Origin: Thamnidium elegans | Taxonomy: Eukaryota; Mucoromycota; Mucoromycetes; Mucorales; Mucoraceae | DNA: 64,000 nt | Assembly (NCBI GenBank): GCA_025201345.1 | Contig: JAIXMG010000033.1 | Span: forward strand, 1 to 64,000 | Reading direction: 5' to 3' | In this document: positions 23,434 to 35,155 of the stretch, piece by piece | Numbering within the stretch: the first letter of the stretch is position 1 | How the letters are laid out: every line of letters starts with the position of its first letter | The notes under the pieces: model-generated | The model's database searches: none | Seen by the model: only the letters and a program-made list of their open reading frames with translations | What the model was told of the DNA's origin: nothing | Position numbers and translations under genes: made by a program

Positions 23434-24538
23434 ATGTTTGGAAGGAAAAAGAATCAAGACATGTCTGATTCTGAGTCAGGCCGTACAACCGTAGTAGATC
23501 AATACACATTTACATTAAAGACATACCCTCAAGCATGGTTTGCTCTTTTTTTGCTAGTTCTTTTAAGAACTGCAATTTCTGTATTTCAATTCACATTTAG
23601 TGTTGTACCTACACTCACGGGAGAGATATTTAATGTATCATTAACATTTGTCAATTGGCTTGCAAACATTCAAGGTGTAATGTATGTAATCATGAGTTTC
23701 TTTACAGGATGGATATTTCAAAGATTAGGTGTCAAAAAATCAGTAAAGTTGAACCTTTATTTTATGCAGTACACATACAAATGAATTATTTAATGATATA
23801 TGTATACATACATACTTTAGCTTTTACTTGCCGGTCTATTAAACGCTTCAGGGTCTTCAATTCGATCTGTAGGTATTACACTTAAACCACCTTCTTACAT
23901 TGTTACTATGATTGGACAAATTATAGGTTCATCGTCGGCCCCATTAGCATTGAATATTATGACTACAGTAAGTTTAAGCTTTTTTTTATTTGTACAAAGT
24001 GTACCTTAAAATATTAAAATTTTAATTTAGTTTGCTGCTACTTGGTTTACGGATAATATGAGAGCAACAGCAGGCATGTTTGTCGGTACGTACATATTAA
24101 CTTTTTATATTCTATTGCGTTTTTTACCTTACAGTTATAATTCGACAGCATCCAACTATGGTGCCATCCTGGGTATGTTCATGATCCCTAATTTAGTTAC
24201 TGGTCTTGATAAACTACCCATGGTAGTCCATATCGTATCCGGAATATCAGTCGCTTGCTTTTTACCATTACTAATTATGCCGACTAAACCCCCGACTCCA
24301 CCTTCTCGTGCGACGACGGAGGGATCTACGCCTTCTTTCTTTGCTGGTATTCGTATGCTAGCAAAAAATTATAATTTTTGGATCTTGTTTTTGGTACATG
24401 GTATTAATGTAGGTCTTAGTATCGCATTTGGGTCTATTTTTACGCAAGTTATTTCGCCTTATGGGTATACTGATGCCCAAGCTGGTCAAATGAATGCGGT
24501 CGCCTTCTTTGCTGGTACTTTGGGTTGCTGTATGTTTC

Positions 24539-24572
<34 letters not shown>

Positions 24573-25234
24573 TGATTTGTTAAATATGTACATTTTAGCT
24601 ATTGCAGGACCTGTTTTGGATACAACAAAGCAGCATAAATTATTTCTTAGACTTATTGCGCCGATGGTATTTGTAACTGATATCGGGTTTATCTTTATGA
24701 GTACGTTTATTTGATATATAAAATAAACTTAATACTAACACAATTATTTAGTTCAAAAAGATTCGTATGCATCCATTTTATTTGTATTATCAATGAATCA
24801 ATTTTTCTTGTCATTTCTTGTACCCGTTGTAATTGAATTAAGCAGTGAAAGTAAGTATGATACATAAGCAAAAATCTGTATATATTTAAAATTGACCGAT
24901 ACTTTTTTGTAAAAAAGCATCATATCCTGTGCATGACGCTACTAGTAATTCAATTATGTGGCAAGGGTGCCAAACCTTTGGATTTTTGTTTGTACTGGCT
25001 ATGGATTTGTTAAGAGACCCTAATGGATCACCTAAAAATAATATGCATCGCGCACTGATCTTGCAAGCAGGACTTGCAGGTGCAATGATGTTGTTATCAC
25101 TAGTATTTAGAGGTCGCATGTTACGTACAGAAGCAATCGAAAAGTTAAAACAAGACGAATTGAATGAAAAGCAAGTTCAATGTACTTGCCGTAATGATGA
25201 AGACGTTGATCTTGAAATAAACTCTAATACATAA
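23434..25234 (+). CDS. FLVCR/SLC49-like major facilitator transporter
   Basis: Multi-exon (about seven) polytopic membrane protein of roughly 470-490 aa. The start at 23434 (MFGRKKNQDMSDSESG) follows a T-rich leader; the upstream in-frame Met at 23359 would add a poly-Lys/Phe stretch and is rejected. Family-like features are SVFQFTFSVVPTLTGEIFNVS and VNWLANIQGVMYVIMSFFTGW (TM1-2), LLAGLLNASGSSIRSVGI, FAATWFTDNMRATAGMF, the PTKPPTPPSRA central loop, then FGSIFTQVISPYGYTDAQAGQMNA and the C-terminal half with SSEASYPVHDATSNSIMWQGCQTFGFLFV. This resembles FLVCR1/2 and related SLC49 members (heme/choline transport in animals). The fungal substrate is unknown. The C-terminal tail is charged with several Cys. 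Confidence 0.85.
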
Positions 25235-25303
25235 ACCCCTTAATAATAACAATAATAATACTAATAATAAATAAATAATACAGATATATAAAAAAGATAT
25301 TTA

Positions 25304-26153
25304 TTAATCCTCTAATTCAGAATCAGTATCGTTTGATTGGAAAATGGATTTTTGTGTAGTTTGTGTATTATCTTCCTTCTTTTTGATTACACCAGCATGA
25401 AGTAGCTTTAATTCTAAAGCAGCAGTTGCGAAACCGTCCGTGCTACCGAGATCATCAAATCCAACCATCCTACATTAAGTTTATACAAGTAAGTAATCAT
25501 CACTAATAGAGTCTTTGTAATCTTACTTTGTTTGAGCATATCCATTGACCCATGCCATAACACAAGGTAACACTTTGATTTGAAGTTTCTCTACTAAAAA
25601 GGGTGCATTTTGTACCTCAATTTTAATGAATCGGGTATCATAATATTTTTCTGCCAAAGACTAAAATATTTCGCTTAATGAGAGTTTTCTTTTTTCATTA
25701 TGTATATTCAAATTTACCTCAAGATGAGTATCCATAATCTTGCATCTTCTGAAATCTTTGTGATAGAAATGGCCTACAACATACTTTTCAGAGGTTGTAA
25801 TGTCCATGAATTCTTTTTCTTTAGTAATATCGGTATATAATCCATGGTTATTTTCAGCTCTACCATGACGTCTACTTAATCTACAGAAGAAGAAAAAAAT
25901 TACTTGTAAATACAACGCAGAAAAAAAAAAAAAAGAAGTTTTCTACAGCCTTACTCGTCTTGAATTTCTTTAATTCTTCTTTCTCTCATGGAAGCAACAT
26001 CGTTATCCTCTTCTCTTTCAAGTTCTTCAAAGAGAGCTTCATCGTCAGACAATAATTCTAAATCGCGCATACTAAAGAGAAAAAAAGACAAGTTAGCTAC
26101 TTGAAAGTTTTCTAAAGAAGGATAGATCTAAAAGTAACATACTTTGATGACAT
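25304..26153 (-). CDS. TXNDC9/phosducin-like thioredoxin-fold protein (Plp1-type)
   Basis: Starts MSS in an 11-nt first coding exon (26143-26153), then MRDLELLSDDEALFEELE, a charged helix ending KEIQDE, and a thioredoxin-like domain. VVGHFYHKDFRRCKIMDTHLE matches the TXNDC9 motif 'VVCHFYRDSTFRCKILDRHL'. The rest is KYYDTRFIKIEVQNAPFLVEKLQIKVLPC, then MVGFDDLGSTDGFATAALEL and an acidic tail DTDSELED. It lacks a CxxC redox pair, as in the family, which acts as a co-chaperone of the CCT chaperonin in tubulin/actin folding rather than as an oxidoreductase. About 200 aa in five exons. Neighbouring genes are unrelated. Confidence 0.9.
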
Positions 26154-27590
26154 TAGGGAGTGGTATACAAAAATAAATAAAAAGAACGAGTAAAAATGTG
26201 GACCTGACAACCCTGGGGGAGCTCCGCTCACTAATTTTTTATTTAATTCGTTCTGATATTTAATATTGGCCAATACGATTGCGATTTAGTGTTTTTTTTA
26301 CCAATAAAATGGCTAATTGAGTTCTGTCTTTGAAACACAAAGTACGCTTTGGGTAGTACGTAAAACCAAGGTAGAATAAAATTCGTCCTGATTGGGAAAA
26401 TATCTCAATGTTAATAAATGACAAGCGACTCACTGAACAATTCAGGAACTTTTCTATTGACGTTAATAAAAGTATAAACGTCTATTTAAACTCCTTAACA
26501 TCAGAGCCTATTATATTCATCGAGCATTAGCAAACAGATCAAATTATCACCCCTTCAAAAAGAAAATATAATAGATATGTTTGCAAAATTGATGAAACTG
26601 AAATATGGAGATTATCTACAGGTAAAGTCGTGGAGCAAAAAATGAAGATATGTGCACTTGAGTGCAAATTCGAGCATTATAGATAAAGCCTGATTAAAAT
26701 ACTTTACACCTAAATCCTTTGTGTCATTAATCAGAATAGACAATATCACATTTGCGATAAAATGAGTAAAGACATCAATGTTGTCAAAGTACCTCTTTTT
26801 CCATCCAAGATCTTTTTCTTTATTTATAAAGAGCCATATAAATGAAAAGACCTCACAATGAAGACTCGGATGAGGGGCCAAAAAGAGGTGAGTACATTCA
26901 CGCTAAGATAAGATTAAATATGGCAGACAGTCTGATGGTATGCATATATATTTAGAGAACGACCAAAACAAGCGCATTTCCTCAGCTAAAGGTAAGTTTT
27001 TTTTTTAAAAAAAAAATGCTGGACGTATCTTATACATGATTTGTCCTAAACAATGCATGTCATGTACCGTATCTTGGAATATATTACCTTCTTTTGTTGG
27101 TAGAAAGTTTTTTAAAAAAGGACAAACACCCGTAGGTATATCATATAAAATTGCTATCAGAAATATTAACATCGAAGCCTTGATTTAGTATCATTGCTGC
27201 TATAATGAATCGAATGGAAGAAAAAGACATTATTAATTTCAATACAATACCGGCCTTGGGTTCAGCATGCAAGTAATTTCATACAAATTTTAGCAACATG
27301 TGGTCTCGTGAAAGGTTTCAAACTGATTTGCGGGCGGCATTGACCTTATTATTGCGAAACCATCTTTCATTAGCAAGAAAGATAATCATCGTAAAAAATT
27401 ACACAAAATCAAAAATAACAAACACAAAGCCATGAGTGATTTGATTCAAAAATTTAATAGTGCTGGCAATTACGGAAACAAGTTTCATATCATTCAAAAG
27501 TTAATTGACACTATAAGGCTACAAAAATCAAAAGAAATCAATCTCGACCTTCAAGAATCCACCGAAAAAAGGTATTCCAGTTGTAGAAGA
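26154..27590. pseudogene. Decayed mobile-element sequence
   Basis: The plus strand near 26555-26675 has an uninterrupted protein-like piece (KYNRYVCKIDETEIWRLSTG then KVVEQKMKICALECKFEHYR) of a kind linked with repetitive ORFs in mucoralean genomes. The minus strand at 26640-26770 reads ILINDTKDLGVKYFNQ, which could be the inverted continuation of the same element. A start-like fragment MKRPHNEDSDEGPKR with a splice donor lies at about 26841-26887, and KKDNHRKKLHKIKNNKHKAM with SDLIQKFNSAGNYGNKFHII at 27370-27490. Several broken sources seem mixed. No intact gene; family calls are not possible by eye. Confidence 0.3.
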
Positions 27591-27595
27591 TATAT

Positions 27596-28620
27596 GTGAA
27601 GATAATAGTACCCAGACAGGTATCTTTGAAGAAGATAGTGATGATGATTTTTCAGAAAAAGGTTCGATCATCAACCAATATTCCCCACACAAAAATACTA
27701 ACTTTTTTTTTAAAAAAAAACCATTCAGAAGAAAATCATGATGTCTCATCAAGCGAAATAGGGGCCCTTGTTTCTGTTTCTATGATGCTCTGTCGATCGG
27801 ATTCAATTGAAGGATCTATTAATCACGTATATGTGAAAAAACAATTATACACTGACAAGCAAGAGAGCATTACTACGAAGAGTCTTCAAGTTTGCTCTAA
27901 AATTATAAATGCATTGCGTATTATATCTCCGAAGAAAAGCGATGTGCATAATGTATTCAATTGTTGTCAAATGCGTCAATTAAGAAACCTCGTTGTCAGA
28001 TTTTCCAACACGAATACAAGATTCCGAGAGCATGCATTGACTATCAACAAAAACAACAACACTAAAATGGTTATCCGTATCGACTTTGCTACTTTGTATC
28101 TGATATTCCAGAATGAATATAATTTATATAAGAAAGATGGTAGTTTGATAAGGAGTTACAATTCCATCCGAACAAGTGAAGACAAAATAGCAATTTTCAG
28201 CAATTTTTTCAGATTCAGTATTATTGATAGAATCCTGAAAGAAAGGTGCCTCATATTCAAGTTCTCGTTTTTGTACAAAGATCGTTGTAATAGTAACCTG
28301 GGTTCTCCCAGTGAGTCTGGTGACTTATGTTATTTCAAGGACTTGTCGGATGTACCCAAATGCTTGTACTCTGTACTTTCGTTGTCTCTTTGACTGTATT
28401 CCTACTAAAAAGGTTCTCCTCAAGTATGGCGTAGTCTCTTCCTCGACTTGTTCACCATGTGGCTGTGATACCGATAATGGACATCATTTTCTGGTTGAAT
28501 GTGATATTAAATGGAGGCTTTTGAAACAGGTCTTAAAACATTACTTTCCTCTTATTGGTTTTTCTTCCGAAGATATATACAAATCAATACGAATATCTAA
28601 AGGTCCCCCAAGGTGTTCGT
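27596..28620 (+). pseudogene. Non-LTR retrotransposon-like 3' remnant (zf-RVT type end)
   Basis: A long open frame (27700-28393) shifts frame near 28340 into a second frame (28311-28620). The end of the second frame reads LYFRCLFDCIPTKKVLLKYG, then CSPCGCDTDNGHHFLVECDIKW. The pattern IPTK-x(n)-G...C-x2-C...H-x2-x-C...W is that of the zinc-binding domain found after reverse transcriptase in LINE-like elements. No reverse transcriptase catalytic YxDD motif remains here. The internal frameshift and absent upstream ORF mark it as a dead copy. Confidence 0.45.
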
Positions 28621-29255
28621 AGCAACAAGAGATATTTCTCGAATCTTTCCACTACTTTATACCAACTGTGTGTGATATAAAAAAGAGACAAACAATAAAT
28701 AAGACGAAACTTCTTATAGATCTAAAAAACAAGAAAGGGAACAAAAGGTTGTCTCTCGCAATTTACTTTTTATAGTCGGAGAATCATTAAGCAGTGCCAG
28801 GGTAATAAGACTGTTATTTCTGGTGTTAATTACGATACGATTTTATATTACTGTTATTGAGGTTGTGCGACAGCTTCAATTTCTTAAAGGTATGATCTCT
28901 TGCGTTTATTTCCTGGTAAATACCATTGTGGATTATTTACAGGGAACATGGAAACGATAACCTATCCACTTATCCTCTTTCCCAAATCGAACCCCTCCTT
29001 CTTACGGATAGTCACTCATATATAGCGATTACTCAATCCAATAACCTATTAGTTTAATTTCCTTTTTCCTCTTCCTTTTATACATATTCTCAGTCCCCCC
29101 GTTTTATTCTAGTCCCACCGCTCATTGACGTGTGACTAATAATTTTATTTTTAATAAAATTTACTTTTTACAAAAAAAAAAAAAATGTTATTTCTCCCTT
29201 TCTGTATACATTCATCTTTTTTTATATATATATATCTGTATATCATTATCTCACG
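28621..29255. other. Intergenic
   Basis: AT-rich region after the retroelement remnant; A-run at 29171-29184 and TATATATA at about 29223-29235 just upstream of the Cti6-like gene, probably its core promoter. No gene recognised. Confidence 0.45.
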
Positions 29256-30817
29256 ATGAGTAAGCTAAATAATAACCTTATTTATCACTCTCTTTTTTTT
29301 TAATAACCCTTTTTTATTGTAGCTGCACATAGAAGAGGTGGTAGACCAGCCACTGGTGTTGGAAAAAGGAAACGGACTCAACAACGAAGAAGATCTGCTT
29401 CTACTTCTGATGAAAATAGTTCAGACGCTAGTTCCATCACTCGTTGTGTTTGTGGAGAAACTCGTAAATATATAAAAAGGAAGTTTTCTAAAAAATGGTA
29501 TCAGCAAGCTAATTCTCTTTCATAGATAACTTGGGCCTTATGGTGCAATGCGATAAATGTGAAGTATGGCAACATTGTCGTTGTATGGGACTTGAACAAC
29601 CTGATATACCTGACCAATACTTTTGTGAACAATGTAAACCAGAAAACCATAAAAGTACTCGATTAACAAATGGAAGGTAAAAAAATAATATATTTCTCCG
29701 TTTTTTTTAAAAATTTAATTTTTTTTCTGTTGGTAGAATTAAACGACAATACAACGCGCTAGGATTAGCAGCAGCGCCAAAGAAACGAATGACATTAAAC
29801 AGTAGGGAAGCTTCCATGTCTTTAGAAGATGTCTTAGCAGCAAGAAGTGCATTAGAACTGTACGAATCTAAAAACGAGTCTACTACAGTAGAAGGAGAAG
29901 AAGACGAAGAAGAAGAAGGAGAGGTTAAACGAAAACCGGAAATCAATTTACCAGAGACGATTGAAGAAAAATCTGAACCACCTTCTTCTACCGTATCTTC
30001 AGTTGGACATGATGAATTAATATCAGAGCAAGGTATTTATATACATATATATAAAAAAGAGAATGTATGACAATAAATATTAATTTTTTATATGTAAAAA
30101 AAAAAAGAATTATCGCTACCACCACCTCCACCACCACCAGTAAAAAAAGTTTATAAAAAGAGATCAAAGGATGATACTCTTAAAAAGAAGGATTCATTAC
30201 CTTTACCTAATGAAGTAGTACTACCTCCCCCACCCCCACCGGCAAAACGAAGTTATAATCGAACAGCGGCGGTGAAACCAAAGAGAGTAAATAAACCAAG
30301 ATCTCGTACATCTACTCCACAACCAGAATGTTTGGCTAATACACAATCTCAACAATCAGATGATGAAGTAACACCAAATAATGATAATATTGCAGCCATG
30401 TTATTTGAATATTTCTCTCCAAGAGCAAGAGCTTCTTCTCCTCCAGCTAAATCTCGTTGCCCACATTCTCGCATGAGCATTTCAGAAATGAACAGAAGAG
30501 CCAATCAAATCTTGGAGTATATTAGTTCGATTCAAGTGAATATGGCTTCGGCTCAACAAGGTCATGAAGAAGACGATAATGATTCACTAAGTAGTGCTAG
30601 TACTATCCCGTTAGAGGAAGATGTGGATTATGACAAACAAACTTCATTACAGATTATGGATATGTTGACTCGAAAATTAATCAAGTTTCAATCAAAGTTT
30701 GGCTCCAGAAACAGAGCTTTATACGAAGAGGCTATGATGGAAGGTGAAGGCCGTATTACTCGTAGTCGAGAAGCAAGTGGTAATGCCAATACATATCGTA
30801 ATATGATGGCACACTAA
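29256..30817 (+). CDS. Cti6-like PHD-finger protein
   Basis: The first coding exon is only four bases (ATGA at 29256-29259); exon 2 begins at 29323, giving [20 protein letters not shown] single PHD finger follows, split by an intron: TRCVCGET joined to [20 protein letters not shown], then [17 protein letters not shown]. Its layout (C-x-C, aromatic W in EVWQH) matches H3K4me-binding PHD fingers and most resembles yeast Cti6, a subunit of the Rpd3L histone deacetylase complex. The remainder is low-complexity: acidic EEDEEEEGE, two proline runs (PPPPPPP near 30118-30140 and PPPPPP near 30226-30241), basic KKVYKKRSK and a helical C-terminus. About 435 aa in four or five exons. Converges with NIPSNAP, 169 bp apart. 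Confidence 0.85.
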
Positions 30818-30986
30818 AACAAAAATAATAGTTTCCTTTTTTTTTCTAACTTTACACACATATTACTCACAACTTTTTTTTTGTATATTTTTTTTTTCTT
30901 AAACATTGTACATATCTTCCCCACGCACACACACCCCTTCAAAAGGGCTTTTTTTTTTCTTTTGTAAATAATAAAAAGTGTTTATT

Positions 30987-32342
30987 CTATTTCAAAGGAC
31001 TGTAATCTAAAGGTTTCAAGATATAAGAATGCATACTATCAACTAATCGAACAGTCTTGTATACAGTATCAGACCATCCATCTACTTTCCAAGCATCTTC
31101 TCTAGTTGTCTTTCTAGTTTGTAAATCACTACACATATAAAAAACCATGTATAAGATTTCATTATCCTCCTTTCCCCCAATTGGTTACACTGCTACACTT
31201 ACGGATAAGTCCACATATGTTGAACTGTATGTAAATTTCCTAATTGACTAAACCAGGCTCCGACAGGTTCACAGAATTGACTACGGTATTCAAGACCCTT
31301 TCGCCTATATAAAAAACAAAGTTTATTTAGTATATTTTCCCACCCACTTTAGTTTTATATAAAAAGAGGTTACCAGTAGTATTCCCATTCAAGTAAGTTA
31401 CCAGGCTATTCAATACTAGTGAGTTAATTCATTTGTATACTATATTACGTATTATTTTTTTTTCGTTTACCTTTAAATTATATTTACGAAGTTCGTAAAT
31501 ACCGTTTGTGGTTTGAGGTGGAGCAGTCTTCCAGAAAGAGAACTCCAACATCATATTGTTCTCACGAGAGATCAATAATGGGCGGAGATCTTTAAGGAAC
31601 TGTGCATAAACCTAGTATACTAATAAGTATCACTTCCCTATTCTTTATTATTATTATTATTTATTTACTTACCGGGTCCTTTGCTAACCTTTCCATGGTA
31701 CTTTTATGGCCTGGATATCCTTTATATTCCCAAATATGAACTATTAAAAAATAAGGGTAAGTATATTTTTTTGGATCAGGTATTATGCTTTTTTTTATAC
31801 CAAATGTGTCCAGTTCTCCTACTACCGTTTCCCAACTACCACATAAGTTAACTTGGTTTTGTGGGTCGTTTGCAATACGTGGATAATGAATAGTCCTATA
31901 ATAAATTTTTCTGTCAGGGTAACAATTTATTGGTTGTTATGGTGATAAAAAAAAGCTTACATTAATTGAATATATTCATCAACCTTTTCCGGTTTAACTC
32001 GATGAACTTTTTATCAAAAAAGAAAAATAGGTTTTTTTTTTTAACTTTTTCAATTTTTTTTCGCACACTTAAAAATAACTTACTTTGCTTTTCATGTACG
32101 TATTTACCACGAGCTAATTTCTTTGAGTGTGTTGTATTATCACCTGGAATAGATACACCGTTTTGTTGTTCTTTACCGTAAATAACGGATTTTAAAAATC
32201 CTTGTTTGGTTTCATCATCATCATCGTTTTGTTGGTTCCTAGTTGCACCCACAATAGAAAAGGACCGGGTCAAGCCAGCACGAGTAACGCCAATGTTAGA
32301 TACGAGAGTAGGACGTAATAACCGTTTACTAATATTTAACAT
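30987..32342 (-). CDS. NIPSNAP family mitochondrial protein
   Basis: The N-terminus (MLNISKRLLRPTLVSNIGVT then RAGLTRSFSIVGA) is Arg-rich and lacks acids, typical of a mitochondrial targeting sequence. The mature part carries the NIPSNAP fold: IVHIWEYKGYPGHKSTMERL, DLRPLLISRENNMMLEFSFW, NGIYELRKYNLKPGNLLEWE, FCEPVGAWFSQLGNLHTVQH, DLQTRKTTREDAWKVDGWSD and C-terminal LKPLDYSPLK, each with a clear counterpart in animal NIPSNAP1/2. About seven exons; some are very small (e.g. near 31390-31410). Molecular function in fungi is not settled; animal members serve in mitochondrial quality control. Confidence 0.93.
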
Positions 32343-32504
32343 TTTTTAATTATAATAATAAAAGAAAGAAAAAAAAAACGATAAACAAAAAAAAAAAAGA
32401 ATCCCTCCCCCTTTTTTATAGTAGCATGATTTTATTTAAAAACAGGGTCGCACAGTTTATTTAATTCCTTCCCCACATGACATAATTTTTACAAAAAAAA
32501 GCCT

Positions 32505-32793
32505 CTATTCTACTTTTGGATCCATATCTTCGTCATCGTCTTGGGTCTCTTCTTCCTCTTCCTCTTCCTCTTCTTCTTGATTGGTTTCTTCTTCTTGTGT
32601 CTTTTGCTTTTTAGATGGTGATGTGTTTGAGCTGCTAGGTTCGTCTGGTAACGTCTCTTTACGCTTCTCAATAGCTGCTTTTAATGTCATGGTGGTAGGA
32701 ATAACGTCTTCCAAAAACTCGAATTGTTCAATTTCTTTCACTGTGCCAGCTACATTTGATATATAATATTGAGTTTTTATACATTTACACACG

Positions 32794-32827
<34 letters not shown>

Positions 32828-33139
32828 ACCTAAATCTTTGTAGTACACTGTCTTTCTTTTATCTTTCTTGGCTTTTGAAAAAGCTTCTGTAACAAGATAT
32901 TCCATAAATAATTCCTATATATACTATTGAGTCGATATATGTATATAATTAAATTGTTAATAAATTACAGTAGCATACGCAATGCAGAACGTGGCTTCAG
33001 CATTAATCAACGATACATCCTTGTCTTCTTTTATAACGCGTTTAATTCTAGCTAAAGGTAAAATGGTTGTGCCTGGAACTCGTTCAGGAACTGTCTTTTG
33101 TGTGGATCTGGACTCTTGAGTTTCTGTAATTTCACTCAT
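32505..33139 (-). CDS. CHRAC1/Dpb3-like histone-fold protein
   Basis: Starts MSEITETQESRSTQK. The NF-YC-type histone fold runs through TTILPLARIKRVIKEDKDVS, LINAEATFCIAYATELFMEY and KDKRKTVYYKDL. These resemble CHRAC15/CHRAC1 and the Dpb3/Dls1 subunits shared by DNA polymerase epsilon and ISW2/CHRAC chromatin complexes. The segment EIEQFEFLEDVIP matches the family 'ETFQFLADILP'. The C-terminus is acidic (EEEEEEEEEE then DDDEDMD), as in CHRAC1. About 145-150 aa, three exons. A (TA)14 microsatellite sits in the second intron. The choice between Dpb3, Dls1 and CHRAC1 naming is open. Confidence 0.85.
32795..32822. repeat. (TA)14 microsatellite
   Basis: Pure TA dinucleotide run within an intron of the histone-fold gene. 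Confidence 0.95.
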
Positions 33140-33160
33140 ATTAAAAAGAAAATAATGTTT

Positions 33161-33194
<34 letters not shown>

Positions 33195-33568
33195 GTCTAT
33201 GTGCGTGACTGTCCTAATGGTCAAATATATCAATAATACTTGAAGAATCCAATTTCGTTAGCTACTCAGAATGCCGGAAAGATGGCATTGAAGGAAAAGG
33301 ACATCCACTCATAGCCGTATTTCACAAGATGCCTCAATAAGAGAGTTTTTCTATAAAAATAAATGCATAAATGAAAATATTTTTTGATAAAAAATATAAA
33401 ATGTAGTTCCTGTATATTCTTTTCAACAAGTACATATACTCACGAGCAATCATGTTCCAAAAAATATTCTAGTAGGCGCAAGACTTTATTTAAGACGCTA
33501 ATGAAATACTCCATAGCTTCTTAAGCGAAAGATGATACTTGATACACCCAACAATTGATTTCTTCTGT

Positions 33569-33798
33569 AGGCAATGCCTACTGTGAGCATGTATGCGACA
33601 GCACAACCTATACTGGTAATATAGTTCCTTACGACGATAGTTTGGATAATTACTTTGCTGATGCTTGTGATACAAAGGGTTCGTCAAGTCAAATATTGCT
33701 AAGGGAAACAGGTAATTGCTTCTGCTAATATGATACAAATTGAAAAATACCCGCCTCTTCAAAAGTAGCTGGAACAAAAGTAGTGTATCACTTTTGAT
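33569..33798 (+). pseudogene. Orphan Cys-containing coding exon pair, no start found
   Basis: An acceptor-like TTCTGTAG precedes an open stretch GNAYCEHVCDSTTYTGNIVP then YDDSLDNYFADACDTKGSSS. A GTAATT donor, a TGCTAAT branch-like site and an AAAAG acceptor allow continuation to VAGTKVVYHF and a TGA at 33796-33798. No upstream exon with a start codon or signal peptide was found. It could be the 3' end of a lost small secreted protein gene or chance. Confidence 0.25.
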
Positions 33799-34065
33799 TC
33801 AAGTTTTGCAGTCATAATTTGGCGATTTCTGCAAGATTATAAAATATTTTTTGTACAGGTTATGGATTTCATCACTGTAAATCACTTTGGTCGCTATTAA
33901 TTATTTAAATATCTTGTCGAGACTCTTGTATTATGATCCTGGTTACGACTGACAAAGGTAAGTGTTTCAAGGCGACAATTTATGACAAAACTAAAACAAT
34001 ATTGGTGCATTGGTAAACTTATCGATATCATCTTTTCTTAGCCGACTATATATGTTTATATATAC

Positions 34066-34103
34066 ATTTTATTATTATTATTACTATTATTACTATTATT
34101 ACA
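34066..34103. repeat. ATT/ACT trinucleotide microsatellite
   Basis: Repeats of TTA/ATT with interspersed CTA units, in a gene-poor region. Confidence 0.9.
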
Positions 34104-34639
34104 GTAAACACTCACTCATCAAAGTCAACAATAACTGTCTAATCTGGTTGGGTAAAGAAATAACGCTGCTTATTTTTTTATAGTTACGTTCATTCTATGT
34201 ATTTAAGCCTATAGTTAGATTTACAGACAATATATTATTAAGAGCTAAGCCCAATAAATAAGATTAGATTTTGTTCTGTCTTTTGGGGAACATTGAACTA
34301 TTTTAAATAACTCCTTGTGTTTATACTTACTTTTAGTTTTGTGCGTTCGTATTATATGTTATGTTCTTAAAATAAAGTAGCACTGTTTATCAATTCATAA
34401 TTTTATTGTGAATCTATAATAGTGGTTAGCAAAGTTATATACAAATACTAGTCAATATTGACGGAAATATCAAAGATATAAAAAAAAGCCCAATAGTCAA
34501 TATTGATATTTATTATTTCATTTATTAAAATCCATTACAGAGGCTCCTCGATGATTTTACAGGAATAGTGGAGCTTAACTGCTGTTTTTGAGAGGGATGT
34601 GTCCTCACAACCTCGAAATTAAAAAGGGTTGAAACTAGC

Positions 34640-35128
34640 AAAAGATAAAATTATCAAGGAACTAATGTATCACATGCGGCGAATTCCTCAGGAATTAATA
34701 TTGATATTCTTCACTTCATCCTAGACGAACTGCTTGAGTTTGAGGGAAGCTATTTGATTATACACGTACCATTGCGCGATGTAACGACCATGTATTGTTT
34801 ATTTAGAAAAGAAGAACTGTTGTTGCCTACAGTAATGCAAGTGTTCGGGTACTTATAAGTGAAATATGCCAGTTCCTGTCAAGCAAGTTCAAAGAGCTGT
34901 CGCTGGTAAAGCTGTTGAAGAATTCGTACTTCTGTGACCTGCTGTCACTGCCGCCAAAGACTACAAAATATAGTATCACCTGTGTATATCTGCAACCGTA
35001 GGAAGAGAAAACACCGTTCATCAGGCTTAGGTGAAAATATGGCTGAATCTCGATCTACGTTGATATGCTACGATGAAGAAAACCATATTTTGCATAGAAC
35101 AAGCCTAAAACACTCCAAAAAAACGTGA
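34640..35128 (+). pseudogene. Decayed TnpB/Fanzor-like transposase fragment
   Basis: Broken by stops and frameshifts but rich in recognisable pieces in order: LDELLEFEGSYL, a VVAYSNASV segment (RuvC-II-like region), MPVPVKQVQRAVAGKAVEEF, then after a one-base shift RTSVTCCHCRQRLQNIVSP. The last joins to a (D/E)EF-RTS-x-x-C-x-x-C block that is the counterpart of DEYKTSSICPSC in the intact Fanzor at 9090-9125. The frame is open to 35128 with a basic tail (RRKRKHRSSG) but the second Cys pair and RuvC-III Asp are missing. Sequence differs clearly from the intact copy, so it is a second family, not a recent duplicate. Confidence 0.5.
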
Positions 35129-35155
35129 CTTTTTTTAAAGTGTAGAAAGATATTC

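Larger units (their letters stand above)
33140..34500. other. Gene-poor region with relic coding fragments
   Basis: Begins with a 30-base T tract (33163-33192). The plus strand at 33193-33312 reads protein-like but with stops (VYVRDCPNGQIYQ then YLKNPISLATQNAGKMALKE). An orphan exon candidate lies at 33569-33798 and is listed separately. An ATT-type trinucleotide run occupies about 34066-34103. Remaining sequence shows nothing recognisable. Confidence 0.4.
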
